The position numbers and the translations under genes are program-made. A stretch of DNA of 64,000 nt from JBGQOJ01 sp052119585 (GTDB lineage: Bacteria; Pseudomonadota; Alphaproteobacteria; Rhodobacterales; Rhodobacteraceae), in NCBI RefSeq assembly GCF_052119585.1, contig NZ_JBGQOJ010000012.1:1-64000 (forward strand), given 5' to 3'. Positions within the stretch are counted from its first letter, which is position 1, and each line of letters opens with the position of its first letter. The notes beneath the pieces were generated by a model that worked only from the letters and a program-made list of their open reading frames with translations, was not told where the DNA came from and searched no databases. Shown in pieces: positions 1-9,045 of this stretch.

Positions 1-142
1 GTTCTGGCCGGCTTTGACACCCGCCACGATACGCCGCCCTTCAAATCACGCCATCACCCAAATTCCCGCATAGCTCGCAATGGGTATACAACAACGACGG
101 CCCAAATACGGGCATCGGCGGCATCACCCGCGGGGACCTCAA
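1..142. other. left edge, no supported gene
   Basis: This stretch lies downstream of the LacI-family gene. One plus-strand frame is open through it, but its predicted residues resemble nothing I recognise and it continues into the antisense of the regulator. I see no terminator hairpin with a U-run. Confidence 0.4.
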
Positions 143-1141
143 TCAATGGCTATTCCGCAGCACCAGATTGGCGTCAAGATAAATCGTTTCGTCCGGTTTA
201 TCCGGGGCAATGGTGCGCCGTGCGAGCAGCCCGAGCACGGCGGTCACTAATTCTTCTATCGGATTGCGCAGCGTCGTAAGAGCGAAGGCGGGCCATGCGG
301 CCATCGATATATCGTCGAACCCGATGACGGATATATCATCCGGCACGACGCGTCCGCGCTCGCGAAGGGCGCTTAGTGCGCCGATGGCCATGGCATCGTT
401 CGCGCAAACCAAGGCGTCGATCTGCACCGCCTGCACCAGCCGGTGCGCAGCCTCATAGCCGCTTTGAACGGTGAACCTGCCTGTCTCTTCCGCAAGCAAT
501 TCCAGATCTGCCGAGTGGAGCGTTTCCACAAGGCCAGCACGGCGGGCATTCGATGACGCGAAGGACTGCGGCCCGCCGATAAAGCCGAACCGCCGCCGCC
601 CCCGATCCAGCAACAGATGCGTGCCAAGCGCCATGCCCTCTTTGTTGCGACAACAGATGTTGTCCACTCCGGGCACCCTGAGAACGCGACCGGACGAGAT
701 GACCGGGATGCTCAGCTTTCCGCAGGCGTTCACGATGTCTTCATCCAGACTTCCGGACCGAAGGATCATCGCCTCCAGCGGATACCTCAGGACATTTGAT
801 ACGGCCTCGCGGGCCGCTGTTTCGGTTCCGCCGATAACGATGGGCCACTTCCCGATGCTGTTAAGGCCCATCACCAGTTCCGCGACGACTTCCTTATCGT
901 ATTCGTTGGGCATTTGGCCGACAAAGATCGCCACGAGATTGGACCGCGCGCCCTTCAGGCCAGCAGCCAGGGCGTTGGGGCGATATCCCAGCTCATGGGC
1001 GGCCTGCAATACGCGCGCCCGTTTGTCGGGGTCGATATAGGCCCCGTCGGTAAAGGCCCGCGACACGGCCGAACGGGATACACCGGCCCGCAAGGCGATG
1101 TCCTGGGCAGTGATCCGTTTCTTGCGAAGTGCATCGGTCAT
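143..1141 (-). CDS. LacI-family transcriptional regulator
   Basis: Sugar-responsive DNA-binding repressor of 332 residues, the usual LacI/GalR length. The N-terminal helix-turn-helix is at about residues 10-55 (TAQDIALRAGVSRSAVSRAF, then the hinge region ending YRPNALA). A periplasmic-binding-protein-like effector domain follows, with the conserved GFDDI near residue 275. The gene is divergent from the ugp operon, and a near-perfect 20-bp dyad with a central CG lies in the shared intergenic region, so local control of ugp is likely. Control of a glycerol-3-phosphate-type importer by LacI rather than by phosphate is inference from position. Confidence 0.92.
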   Translation of the reverse strand: MTDALRKKRITAQDIALRAGVSRSAVSRAFTDGAYIDPDKRARVLQAAHELGYRPNALAAGLKGARSNLVAIFVGQMPNEYDKEVVAELVMGLNSIGKWPIVIGGTETAAREAVSNVLRYPLEAMILRSGSLDEDIVNACGKLSIPVISSGRVLRVPGVDNICCRNKEGMALGTHLLLDRGRRRFGFIGGPQSFASSNARRAGLVETLHSADLELLAEETGRFTVQSGYEAAHRLVQAVQIDALVCANDAMAIGALSALRERGRVVPDDISVIGFDDISMAAWPAFALTTLRNPIEELVTAVLGLLARRTIAPDKPDETIYLDANLVLRNSH

Positions 1142-1210
1142 GTGCGGGCCTGAGGGATCAATTTTTTCCGGAGGGTCGCCGGTTTCATCGGGATGTCACA
1201 TATCGCGGCT

Positions 1211-1230
1211 ATGTGAACACGTGTGCACAT
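1211..1230. promoter_or_regulatory. probable LacI-family operator
   Basis: ATGTGAACACGTGTGCACAT is an imperfect dyad in which 18 of 20 positions are symmetric around a central CG. This is the typical form of a LacI/GalR operator. It lies 69 bp upstream of the LacI-type gene start and 157 bp upstream of ugpB. Confidence 0.65.
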
Positions 1231-1350
1231 CGTTGCGCAAGCGGGAATCACGCCCGATGCCAAAATGACGATGGCCCAACCCGGGGGATCCGAAAGGAAA
1301 CCGACTTTCGCGGCAACGTTTGGTCTTCGGGCCATCGCGGCCAAATCAAA

Positions 1351-1366
1351 ATGCCCGACCGGGCAT
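1351..1366. promoter_or_regulatory. inverted repeat in the ugpB leader
   Basis: ATGCCCG-AC-CGGGCAT is a perfect 7-bp inverted repeat with a 2-bp spacer, ending 10 bp before the ugpB ribosome binding site (GGAG at 1377-1380). It could be a second operator or a leader structure. Its function is unknown. Confidence 0.4.
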
Positions 1367-1387
1367 CCATTTGACCGGAGTAACACT

Positions 1388-2692
1388 ATGACCCGTCTTT
1401 CACTCGTTTCCGCAGCTGCGCTGTCGCTGCTGGCAAGCGCGGCCTCTGCACAGACCGACATCACCTGGTGGCATGCTATGGGTGGTGCACTTGGCGAAAC
1501 CGTCAACAAGATCGCCACCGACTTTAACGCAAGCCAGTCTGACTATGTGATCACCCCCGCGTTCAAGGGCACATACGAAGAGACGCTGACCGCCGGTATT
1601 GCGGCCTTCCGTGCGGGCGAGCAGCCCAACATCCTGCAGGTGTTCGATGCAGGGGCTGCCACCGTCATCGGTGCCAAAGGTGCCACTGTTCCGGTTCAGG
1701 ATTTGCTGACCGAAAACGGCGTTGCGTTTGATATCAACGACTACATTTCCGGCGTTCGCTACTTCTACGCTGACAGCGACGGCAAGATGATCGGCATGCC
1801 GTTCAATTCGTCGTCGCCCATTATGTACTACAATGTTCAGGCGTTGGACGCGGCCGGCGTTGAAGCCCCCAAAACCTGGGAAGAGTTCGAATCCGTCACC
1901 GCGCCTGCATTGGTTAACGCAGGCTACATTCCGCTGGCCCAGTCGCATTCCCCGTGGATATGGACCGAAAATTTCATGTCCCGCCACAACTTGCCGTTCG
2001 CCACCAACAACAACGGCTATGACGGAATGGACACTAAAATTCTCGTAAACGCGCCCGAGATCAAGATGCACTGGACCCATGTCAAAGAATGGCTCGATAA
2101 GGGTTATTATGCTTGGTACGGCGCAGCATGGAACGACAACCAGAAGCCTTTCGAAGAGGGCAAAGTTGCGATCTGGCTGGGCTCGTCCGGTTCGTTCGGG
2201 GGCCTGTCAAAGCTGGACCTGCCGTTCCAGTTCTCGGCTGGTTTCCTGCCGTATTGGGAGGCTGTGACCAAAGAACCGACCCAGACCTTTATTGGCGGTG
2301 CGTCGCTGTTTGCAATGGCTGGCAAGTCGGCTGAAGAGAACAAGGCCACCGCTGCGTTCTTCAACTATCTGACCTCGCCCGAAGTCCAGTACATGTGGCA
2401 CAAAGAGACCGGGTATGTTCCGATCACCACCGCAGCCTATGAGATGGCAAAGGCTGACGGCTACTACACCAAAGCGCCCGCTGCCGAAGTCGGCATCCAG
2501 CAGCTTTCCCTGCCGGTCGGTGCCAACACCAAGGGTTATCGCATGGGCTTTTATGTCCAGATCCGCGATGTGATGAACCGTGAATACGGCCGCCTTCTAA
2601 GCGGCGAAACCTCGGTAGAGGACGCATTCGCAACCATCGAAACCGATGCCAACGACCTGTTGGCCAGGTTCGCACAAACCCAAGCGCAATAA
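1388..2692 (+). CDS. ugpB: glycerol-3-phosphate-type ABC importer, substrate-binding protein
   Basis: Periplasmic solute-binding protein of 434 residues with a signal peptide (hydrophobic core about residues 5-18, cleavage after SAASA). The ATG at 1388 is chosen because it has GGAG eight bases upstream and begins the signal peptide; the longer open frame upstream would bury it. Several stretches match what I know of E. coli UgpB: TWWHAMGGALGE, FNSSSPIMYYN, NNGYDGMD and IGGASLFAM. First gene of the ugpBAEC-EEP operon. A close relative for another polyol phosphate or sugar cannot be excluded. Confidence 0.9.
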   Translation: MTRLSLVSAAALSLLASAASAQTDITWWHAMGGALGETVNKIATDFNASQSDYVITPAFKGTYEETLTAGIAAFRAGEQPNILQVFDAGAATVIGAKGATVPVQDLLTENGVAFDINDYISGVRYFYADSDGKMIGMPFNSSSPIMYYNVQALDAAGVEAPKTWEEFESVTAPALVNAGYIPLAQSHSPWIWTENFMSRHNLPFATNNNGYDGMDTKILVNAPEIKMHWTHVKEWLDKGYYAWYGAAWNDNQKPFEEGKVAIWLGSSGSFGGLSKLDLPFQFSAGFLPYWEAVTKEPTQTFIGGASLFAMAGKSAEENKATAAFFNYLTSPEVQYMWHKETGYVPITTAAYEMAKADGYYTKAPAAEVGIQQLSLPVGANTKGYRMGFYVQIRDVMNREYGRLLSGETSVEDAFATIETDANDLLARFAQTQAQ

Positions 2693-2710
2693 GCGCCGCC
2701 AGACCTGAAC

Positions 2711-2735
2711 GGTGGCCGTGCCTTGCGCGGCCACC
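2711..2735 (+). other. GC-rich intergenic hairpin after ugpB
   Basis: GGTGGCCG pairs with CGGCCACC across a 9-nt loop. There is no U-run, so it is more likely an RNA-stabilising or attenuating hairpin that keeps binding-protein mRNA above permease mRNA than a full terminator. Confidence 0.6.
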
Positions 2736-2761
2736 GGACCCACTGGAAGGACGACTTCACG

Positions 2762-3643
2762 ATGAAACGCGCCGGTTTTACAACAAGATGGTTGCCTCTT
2801 TTTCTGCTTATGCCGCAGGTCACTATTATTGCGGTCTTCTTTTATTGGCCCGCGCTTCATGCCGTCCAGTCGTCGTTCTATCTGCAAGATCCCTTCGGGT
2901 TCAGCGAGACCTTTGTGGGACTTTCGAATTATGCTTCGTTGTTCAATTCGTCAGCCTATGCGCGGGCGGCACAGTTTACCGTTGTCTTCAGTCTGCTGGT
3001 GACTTTTCTATCGTTGGCCATCGCGCTTTTGCTGGCGGTCAAAGCGGATAAGGTGATCCGGGGGGCCAAGACTTATCGCACGCTTTTGATGTGGGTCTAT
3101 GCGGTCGCACCGCCTGTTGCGGGGGTTATGGGGATCATCCTGTTCAACCAAAGCTGGGGCCCGCTGACTCGGCTTGCCGGCTTGTTCGGCTGGGATTTCA
3201 TGCTGGGCGTCCATTATTATGACACCGCCTCGGCGATGGTGCTGGTCTCGGTCTGGAAGCAGATTCCGGTCAATTTCATCTTCTTTCTGTCCGGCCTACA
3301 ATCTATTCCGCGGTCCGTCCGCGAGGCGGCGTTGATCGACAACCGGTCTGCCGCGGGGCGGTTCTGGGATGTGACCTTTCCCTTGCTGGCACCCACCGGC
3401 TTTTTCCTGCTGATCACCAACATCACTTATTCCCTGTTCGACACCTTCGGCGTGATCGACACGATCGTCAAAGGCGAACCGGGCAACAACCCGATGACGC
3501 TGGTCTACAAGGTCTATGTCGATGGCTTTCGCGGCAACGACATGGGCGGCTCGTCTGCGCAATCGGTGATTTTGATGGTCCTTGTCCTGGCGATGACAGT
3601 GTTCCAGTTCCGGCTGGTCGAACGCCGCATCCATTATACCTGA
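2762..3643 (+). CDS. ugpA: glycerol-3-phosphate-type ABC importer, permease A
   Basis: Inner-membrane permease of 293 residues with six predicted hydrophobic segments. The cytoplasmic EAA loop that docks on the ATPase is visible (SIPRSVREAALIDNRSAAGR, about residues 193-212). The start at 2762 follows GGAAGG at 2746-2751; the in-frame codon further upstream lies in the intergenic hairpin region. It pairs with the UgpE-type permease 9 bp downstream and the UgpC ATPase. Confidence 0.9.
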   Translation: MKRAGFTTRWLPLFLLMPQVTIIAVFFYWPALHAVQSSFYLQDPFGFSETFVGLSNYASLFNSSAYARAAQFTVVFSLLVTFLSLAIALLLAVKADKVIRGAKTYRTLLMWVYAVAPPVAGVMGIILFNQSWGPLTRLAGLFGWDFMLGVHYYDTASAMVLVSVWKQIPVNFIFFLSGLQSIPRSVREAALIDNRSAAGRFWDVTFPLLAPTGFFLLITNITYSLFDTFGVIDTIVKGEPGNNPMTLVYKVYVDGFRGNDMGGSSAQSVILMVLVLAMTVFQFRLVERRIHYT

Positions 3644-3652
3644 GGATCTGAA

Positions 3653-4528
3653 ATGACCGACTTCCGCCCCCTGCCGCGCCGCCGGTTCAAGCCCGGCACG
3701 ATCATCGACCATGTGATCCTGATCCTTGGATCATTGTTCATGATCCTGCCTGTGGCGATGCTGCTGCAGATGACTTCCGTCCCTGATCTGATCAACATGA
3801 AGACCGGGCCAAGCCTGATGATCGGTGATCAACTGGACGATAATTTCCGCAAAGCGATGTTCAAGGCCGATGGGTTTTCGGGGGTAAATACTGGCCTGCG
3901 GATGCTGTGGAACTCGATGATCCTTGGTGTGGGTTTTGCCGTGGGCAAGATCGTTCTGGGGATGATGGCCGCCTATGCCATCGTCTATTTCCGCATGCGC
4001 TTTGCCACTTTGGCGTTCTGGGTGATCTTCACCACGCTTTTGCTACCGCTCGAGGTGCGCATTCTGCCGTCCTACGAGATCGTGCAAAAGCTGGGCATGC
4101 TGAATACCTATCAGGGTTTGATAATCCCGCTAGTCGCGTCGGCCACGGCCACCTTCTTTTTCCGGCAATTCTTCCTCTCGATCCCCGAAGAACTGGTCGA
4201 AGCCGCACGGATAGATGGTGCCGGACCGATCAAGTTCTTCTTCGACATTCTCGTGCCGCTGTCGCGCACCATGATCGCGGCGATGTTTATCATCATGTTT
4301 GTCTATGGTTGGAACCAGTATCTTTGGCCTACCATGATCACCACCGAAGAGGGCATGTTCACCCTTGTGCGGGGGATCAAGCAGATCACCCAGTCGCTCG
4401 ACGGGACAACCCTGCCGGAATACGGCCGCGCCAATATGCTGGCGTTGATCGCGATCCTGCCACCCGTCCTCATCGTCGTCTTTTTTCAAAGTTGGTTCGT
4501 CAAAGGTTTGACGGACTCGGATAAATAA
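3653..4528 (+). CDS. ugpE: glycerol-3-phosphate-type ABC importer, permease E
   Basis: Second membrane subunit, 291 residues, of the MalG-type permease family. The EAA loop reads SIPEELVEAARIDGAGPIKF at about residues 178-197. The C-terminus (WFVKGLTDSDK) matches the usual UgpE ending WFV-GL--G-K. It starts 9 bp after ugpA and ends 11 bp before ugpC, consistent with one transcript. Confidence 0.9.
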   Translation: MTDFRPLPRRRFKPGTIIDHVILILGSLFMILPVAMLLQMTSVPDLINMKTGPSLMIGDQLDDNFRKAMFKADGFSGVNTGLRMLWNSMILGVGFAVGKIVLGMMAAYAIVYFRMRFATLAFWVIFTTLLLPLEVRILPSYEIVQKLGMLNTYQGLIIPLVASATATFFFRQFFLSIPEELVEAARIDGAGPIKFFFDILVPLSRTMIAAMFIIMFVYGWNQYLWPTMITTEEGMFTLVRGIKQITQSLDGTTLPEYGRANMLALIAILPPVLIVVFFQSWFVKGLTDSDK

Positions 4529-4539
4529 GGAATTTCCCC

Positions 4540-5583
4540 ATGGCACAGGTTTCCCTGTCTAACATCGCCAAGGTTTATCCCACCGGAATTCAGGCGGTTC
4601 AGCCCGCCAGTTTCGACATCCCCGATGGCGAGTTCGTGGTACTGGTCGGCCCCTCGGGGTGCGGTAAATCCACGATGCTGCGTATGATCGCGGGGTTGGA
4701 AGAAATTTCCGAAGGCACACTGGTGATCGGGGATCGCATCGTGAATGACGTGGACCCTGCGGATCGCGACATCGCGATGGTGTTCCAGAACTATGCGCTT
4801 TATCCGCATATGACCGTTCGTAAAAACATCGGTTACGGGCTGAAAAACCGTAAAATTCCCGCGGCAGTGATAGATGAAAAAGTCAAAGCCGCCTCGGCCA
4901 TGCTGAACCTTGATGACTATCTGGATCGCAAGCCAAGCCAATTGTCAGGCGGGCAGCGCCAGCGCGTTGCCATGGGCCGGGCCATTGTGCGTGATCCGAC
5001 GCTGTTCTTGTTCGACGAACCCCTGTCGAACCTTGACGCCAAGCTGCGCAACCAGATGCGGATCGAAATCAAAGCCTTGCAGCGCCGCCTTGGCGTTACT
5101 TCGGTTTATGTCACCCACGATCAGGTCGAGGCGATGACGATGGCCGACCGCATCATCGTCATGAACGCAGGACGGATCGAACAGATCGGCACCCCCGCCG
5201 AGGTCTACAACACCCCCGCCACAACCTTTGTCGCCTCTTTCATGGGCGCCCCGCCGATGAACCTGATGGAAGGCCGCTTTGAGGGGGGGGCAGTGCGGGT
5301 TGGCGATGTGGCGGTGATGGCGGTCCCGTCAGGCCAGACGGGTAAAGTGACGGTCGGCATCCGCCCCGAAGACATTGTTCCCGACGCGAATGGCCCGCTG
5401 GAGCTGGACATCGCCCTTGTCGAAGAGCTTGGTGCGCACCGTCTGCTGCACGGTGCCATTGGCGGTCAACAGATCAGCGTGCACGTGGGCAAGGACAGCC
5501 CGGTGTTTACGGGTGCGCTGCGCGCCACGCTCAAGCCAAATGTGGTTTCGTTGTTCGCCACCGGCACGGGGCATCGGCTGTGA
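4540..5583 (+). CDS. ugpC: glycerol-3-phosphate-type ABC importer, ATPase
   Basis: MalK/UgpC-type ATPase of 347 residues. Walker A GPSGCGKST is at 37-45, the Q-loop at VFQNYALYPH, the signature LSGGQRQR at 135-142 and Walker B LFLFDE at 155-160. A C-terminal TOBE regulatory domain follows from about residue 240. Its stop overlaps the GTG start of the next gene, so the EEP-family hydrolase is translationally coupled to transport. Confidence 0.93.
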   Translation: MAQVSLSNIAKVYPTGIQAVQPASFDIPDGEFVVLVGPSGCGKSTMLRMIAGLEEISEGTLVIGDRIVNDVDPADRDIAMVFQNYALYPHMTVRKNIGYGLKNRKIPAAVIDEKVKAASAMLNLDDYLDRKPSQLSGGQRQRVAMGRAIVRDPTLFLFDEPLSNLDAKLRNQMRIEIKALQRRLGVTSVYVTHDQVEAMTMADRIIVMNAGRIEQIGTPAEVYNTPATTFVASFMGAPPMNLMEGRFEGGAVRVGDVAVMAVPSGQTGKVTVGIRPEDIVPDANGPLELDIALVEELGAHRLLHGAIGGQQISVHVGKDSPVFTGALRATLKPNVVSLFATGTGHRL

Positions 5584-6596
5584 CCGGGATCTTGCCAGAG
5601 CTGCCTCAGGTCACGCCCGATGAACGGGCGCGCATCCTGGCCTCGCCCCGAACAGCCGCATCGCACCGCGACCTGTTGGGGGCATTGCCTGGCATGAATG
5701 CGGTCCAGACCGGCGGCGCGGCCTCTGTCGCCTGCCTGCCTGCTGACCTGTCGGTCGTGGCGTGGAACGTCGAACGCTGCCTGTTTCCGCAAGAAAGCGC
5801 GGACCTTTTAGCCGCCTACGCCCCCCACATCGTGCTGCTGTCCGAGGTCGATCACGGCATGGCCCGCACCGGCCAGTGTCACACGACACAGGACATGGCC
5901 CGCGCAATGGGCATGGTCTATGCCTTTGGTGTCGAGTTTCACGAACTGGACCTGGGCGGTGCGACCGAACGCGCGTTCTGCAAGGACTATTTCAATGAGA
6001 GGGGGTGGCACGGCAACGCGATCCTTAGCGTGGCACCCTTTGACAGGGTCACCATGATCCGGCTGGATGACCACGGCCACTGGTTCGCCTCGGACGAGCT
6101 GGACGCCGATCCCGACCAGCCCCGCGTCGGCGGGCGCATGGCCCTGGCGGCGATTTTGGCAACTGAAAACGGCCATGTTTGTGTGGTCTCGACCCATCTT
6201 GAAAGCAATGCTGACGCCCCGCACCGCGCGGCGCAGTTTGACACCCTGATGCAGGCCGTCGATGATTTCGCGCCTGATATGCCGGTCCTGATCGGCGGGG
6301 ATATGAACACTGGCAACCATATGCCCCCCGATTATGACTGGCGGTCAGAAACGCTGTTTGCGCGGGCAGAGGCACAGGGCTACGACTGGGGGTTTACGCC
6401 CGACGGGCACACCACCCGACCAAGCCTGATAACCCCGCACCCGTCGCGCAAGATGAAACTTGACTGGTTCTGCGCACGGGGGCTGGCCTGCCGCGACAAG
6501 GCGCTGATCCCGGCGCTGACGGATGACCTGAAACCCCTTTCTGATCACGACGCGGTCTGGTGCATTGCAGGTATCAGCAAAGAAACCCTTAAATAG
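5580..6596 (+). CDS. endonuclease/exonuclease/phosphatase (EEP) family hydrolase
   Basis: Metal-dependent phosphodiesterase or phosphatase fold, 338 residues, starting at a GTG that overlaps the ugpC stop by 4 bases. The EEP motifs appear in order: WNVER (about 61-65), LLSEVDHGM, GWHGNAILS, VSTHLE, IGGDMNTG, KLDWFCARGL and LSDHDAVW (catalytic SDH). Position at the end of a ugp operon, where E. coli carries the unrelated glycerophosphodiesterase ugpQ, suggests it acts on imported glycerophosphodiesters or phosphorylated sugars. That role is inference; no signal peptide is seen, so it is probably cytoplasmic. Confidence 0.8.
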   Translation: MTGILPELPQVTPDERARILASPRTAASHRDLLGALPGMNAVQTGGAASVACLPADLSVVAWNVERCLFPQESADLLAAYAPHIVLLSEVDHGMARTGQCHTTQDMARAMGMVYAFGVEFHELDLGGATERAFCKDYFNERGWHGNAILSVAPFDRVTMIRLDDHGHWFASDELDADPDQPRVGGRMALAAILATENGHVCVVSTHLESNADAPHRAAQFDTLMQAVDDFAPDMPVLIGGDMNTGNHMPPDYDWRSETLFARAEAQGYDWGFTPDGHTTRPSLITPHPSRKMKLDWFCARGLACRDKALIPALTDDLKPLSDHDAVWCIAGISKETLK

Positions 6597-6689
6597 TCTG
6601 GGATCACGCGGGCAGTACCGACAGGGTGGTTTCCGGCGTTGATGCGGCCTGACTATGGCGTGTCGGAACGATGATATGGCGCACCGGGT

Positions 6690-7472
6690 TTACGCCCCGC
6701 CGACCAGTTCGCGGAACTTTATGACAGAGGCCGAAGCCGCCGCCGCCAAAAGCCGCCCGTCACTGGCAACGGTAGTCATGTCAAACCCCCAGCCCACGGC
6801 GCGCGCGGCATAGGTTGCAGTGCCGCAATGCAGCGCGGCGCGAATTCCGTTCTTGCGGCAGGCGGCGACAATCTTTTGCAGCGCCTCGATCATCTCGGGC
6901 TCTTCCCGGTCAAAGGCGGGTGCCAGTTTGCCCTGTGACAGGCTGTAGGCCAGATCAGCGGGCCCGACATAAATTCCGTCCAGACCGGGCGTGGCGGCGA
7001 TGGCATCGAGGTTTTCCATTGCCTCGGCGGTTTCGACCATCGCAAAGGCCAAAATCTCGGTGTTGGCTTCGGCGGCATAGTTGGCACCTGCGGAATAGAC
7101 GGCGCGGGTCGGGCCAAAGCTGCGGTTGCCATGTGGTGGATACCGCATGTAGCTGACAAATTGCGCGGCCTGTTCGGCGGTGTTCACCATCGGGCAGATG
7201 ATGCCATAGGCGCCTGCGTCCAGCACCTTCATGATGATGCCCGGCTCCAGCCATGGCACACGGGCCATCGGCACCACGCCAGAGGCGCGCATGGCCTGAA
7301 ACATCGGCAGCACCGCGCTGTAATCAAGAGCGCCGTGCTGGATGTCGACCGAGACTGAATCGTATCCTTGCGCGGCCATGATTTCGGCAGAAAAGGCGTT
7401 GCCGATCGACAGCCACCCGTTGATGGCTGGCTGGCCATTTTTCCAGATCTGCTTGAGCTTGTTCTTGATCAT
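6690..7472 (-). CDS. HpcH/HpaI-family class II aldolase
   Basis: Divalent-metal, pyruvate-type aldolase of 260 residues that cleaves or forms 2-keto-3-deoxy acids. Residues expected for the family are in place: His46 (DIQHG), Arg71 (MARVPW), Glu147 (AMVETAEAMEN) and Asp173 (GPADL). The start has AAGGAAAG directly upstream. It is a single gene convergent with the ugp operon, so its substrate (2-dehydro-3-deoxyglucarate, 4-hydroxy-2-oxo acids or similar) cannot be assigned from context. Confidence 0.88.
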   Translation of the reverse strand: MIKNKLKQIWKNGQPAINGWLSIGNAFSAEIMAAQGYDSVSVDIQHGALDYSAVLPMFQAMRASGVVPMARVPWLEPGIIMKVLDAGAYGIICPMVNTAEQAAQFVSYMRYPPHGNRSFGPTRAVYSAGANYAAEANTEILAFAMVETAEAMENLDAIAATPGLDGIYVGPADLAYSLSQGKLAPAFDREEPEMIEALQKIVAACRKNGIRAALHCGTATYAARAVGWGFDMTTVASDGRLLAAAASASVIKFRELVGGA

Positions 7473-7722
7473 TCTTTCCTTTCGGGCAAAGACCTGCCCT
7501 TTTTCTGCGTCGCGGTTTCAGATGCGGACAGGCTGCATGACACAGTCGACAAAACGCGCCTGAATTGTCAATTGCAAAACCGGCAAAGCGGCAGACCCCC
7601 AACCAGCCTGTCGCAGTTGGTTGCTACGCCTGTGCCACTTGTCGTATGAACTCTGAAAGGATTGACCGCGGGACGCGGCCGGGACCAGCGATGACATACG
7701 GGGCAAAAGGGTGCACGCGCGA

Positions 7723-8448
7723 ATGACCACGAACGCCATTCTTGTGTCTGACGTGTCCTACACGTCCGGCGACGCACGGATCCTTGAGGCCATCACCTTC
7801 CGCGCGACCGAGAACCGCATCGGGATTGTCGGGCGCAACGGGTCTGGAAAGACCACGCTGGCGCGGGTGATGGCGGGGCTGATCGAACCATCGGCGGGCC
7901 GCGTGACCATTGCGGGGGTCGATGTTGCGAAGGACAGGAAATCAGCCGTCGCGACCGTTGGCATCCTGTTCCAGAACCCCGATCACCAGATCATCTTTCC
8001 CACCGTCGAAGAGGAAATCGGCTTTGGCCTGCTTCAGTCGGGGCAGACCCGGTCAGAGGCGCGGGACAACACGCAAGACATTCTTGGGCGGTTCGGCAAG
8101 GAGCATTGGGCAAAGGCCGCGATCCATCAGATGTCGCAGGGGCAAAAGCAGCTGGTCTGCCTGATGTCGATCCTTGTGATGAAGCCCGAAGTGATCCTGC
8201 TGGACGAACCGTTTTCCGGTCTCGATATTCCCACGCGCCTTCAGTTGGGGCGGTATCTTGCGCAGATAGAGACAGCGCTGGTGCATATCTCGCATGATCC
8301 GGCGAGCCTTGCGGGGTATCAACGCGTGATCTGGCTGGACCGTGGTAAAATTGTGCAAGACGGTGCGGCACAGCCGACGCTTGCCGCGTTTGCCCGCCGG
8401 ATGGCAGAAATCGGGGGAGGCGATGATATCTCTGACCTCGCCGGTTGA
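7723..8448 (+). CDS. bioM: biotin ECF transporter, ATPase
   Basis: ATPase of 241 residues in a three-gene biotin importer. Walker A GRNGSGKTT is at 37-45 and Walker B VILLDE at 157-162. The signature reads MSQGQKQL (137-144) instead of LSGGQ, a variation to note. ATG 7723 is preferred over GTG 7711 because AAAAGG (7705-7710) sits at a workable distance only from the former. The gene overlaps bioN by 26 bp. Biotin specificity rests on the BioY subunit two genes downstream. Confidence 0.87.
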   Translation: MTTNAILVSDVSYTSGDARILEAITFRATENRIGIVGRNGSGKTTLARVMAGLIEPSAGRVTIAGVDVAKDRKSAVATVGILFQNPDHQIIFPTVEEEIGFGLLQSGQTRSEARDNTQDILGRFGKEHWAKAAIHQMSQGQKQLVCLMSILVMKPEVILLDEPFSGLDIPTRLQLGRYLAQIETALVHISHDPASLAGYQRVIWLDRGKIVQDGAAQPTLAAFARRMAEIGGGDDISDLAG

Positions 8449-9019
8449 AACCTGGGCCCACCGGTGGCCTGCCGGGCTGAAACTGGCGCTGTTGTGCGCC
8501 GCGACGATGGGCCTGTTCGCATCGCAACAGCCGTTGTTCCATGCCGTGGCTTTTGCGGGCTGCATGCTGCTTTACGCCCTGCCGGGGCTGGTGTTTCTGA
8601 TGTTGGGTTGTCGCCGGCTGGCGGGATTATGGCCCTTTCTGGCGGTCATTCTGGTCTGGCACTGGTGGACGGACGCCCCGCAACAGGGCTTGGTGATCGC
8701 CCTGCGTCTGCTGACGGCGGTGGGGATCGCAAATCTGGTGACGATGACAACCCGCCTGTCCGATATGATAGAGGTCGTGAAAATGCTGGCCACCCCGTTG
8801 CGGGTGCTGGGTCTGAAAACCCGCGCCCTAGAACTGGCCATCGCGCTTGTTGTGCGGTTCACCCCTGCGCTTGCTGAAAAAGGGGGGCACCTTGTGCAAT
8901 CATGGCGTGCAAGATCGCGTAGACGACCAAACTGGAAGATCATCATGCCGTTCACAGTTCTTGCCATTGATGACGCCGAACATGTAGCAGAGGCACTGAA
9001 AGCCCGCGGCGGGCTTTAG
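8423..9019 (+). CDS. bioN: biotin ECF transporter, transmembrane T subunit
   Basis: Energy-coupling-factor transmembrane subunit (EcfT/CbiQ family), 198 residues. It has several hydrophobic segments and coupling-helix signatures near the C-terminus (SWRARSRRR, then AEALKARGGL). ATG 8423 has GGGGGAGG at 8413-8420; the longer frame would run deep into bioM. It bridges the BioM ATPase and the BioY substrate-binding protein. Confidence 0.87.
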   Translation: MISLTSPVETWAHRWPAGLKLALLCAATMGLFASQQPLFHAVAFAGCMLLYALPGLVFLMLGCRRLAGLWPFLAVILVWHWWTDAPQQGLVIALRLLTAVGIANLVTMTTRLSDMIEVVKMLATPLRVLGLKTRALELAIALVVRFTPALAEKGGHLVQSWRARSRRRPNWKIIMPFTVLAIDDAEHVAEALKARGGL

Positions 9020-9045
9020 GTGCCACAAATTGAGGAAGACCAACC

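Noticed and set aside
1223..1387. N-terminal extension of ugpB
   Set aside because: The extension would bury a clear signal peptide and ignore the GGAG before ATG 1388. It also covers the operator and leader repeat.
6597..6689. possible terminator between the EEP gene and the convergent aldolase gene
   Set aside because: No stem of useful length followed by a U-run is visible on either strand.
7473..7722. BioR or BirA operator upstream of bioM
   Set aside because: I searched by eye for TTATNNATAA-type and BirA-type dyads and saw none.
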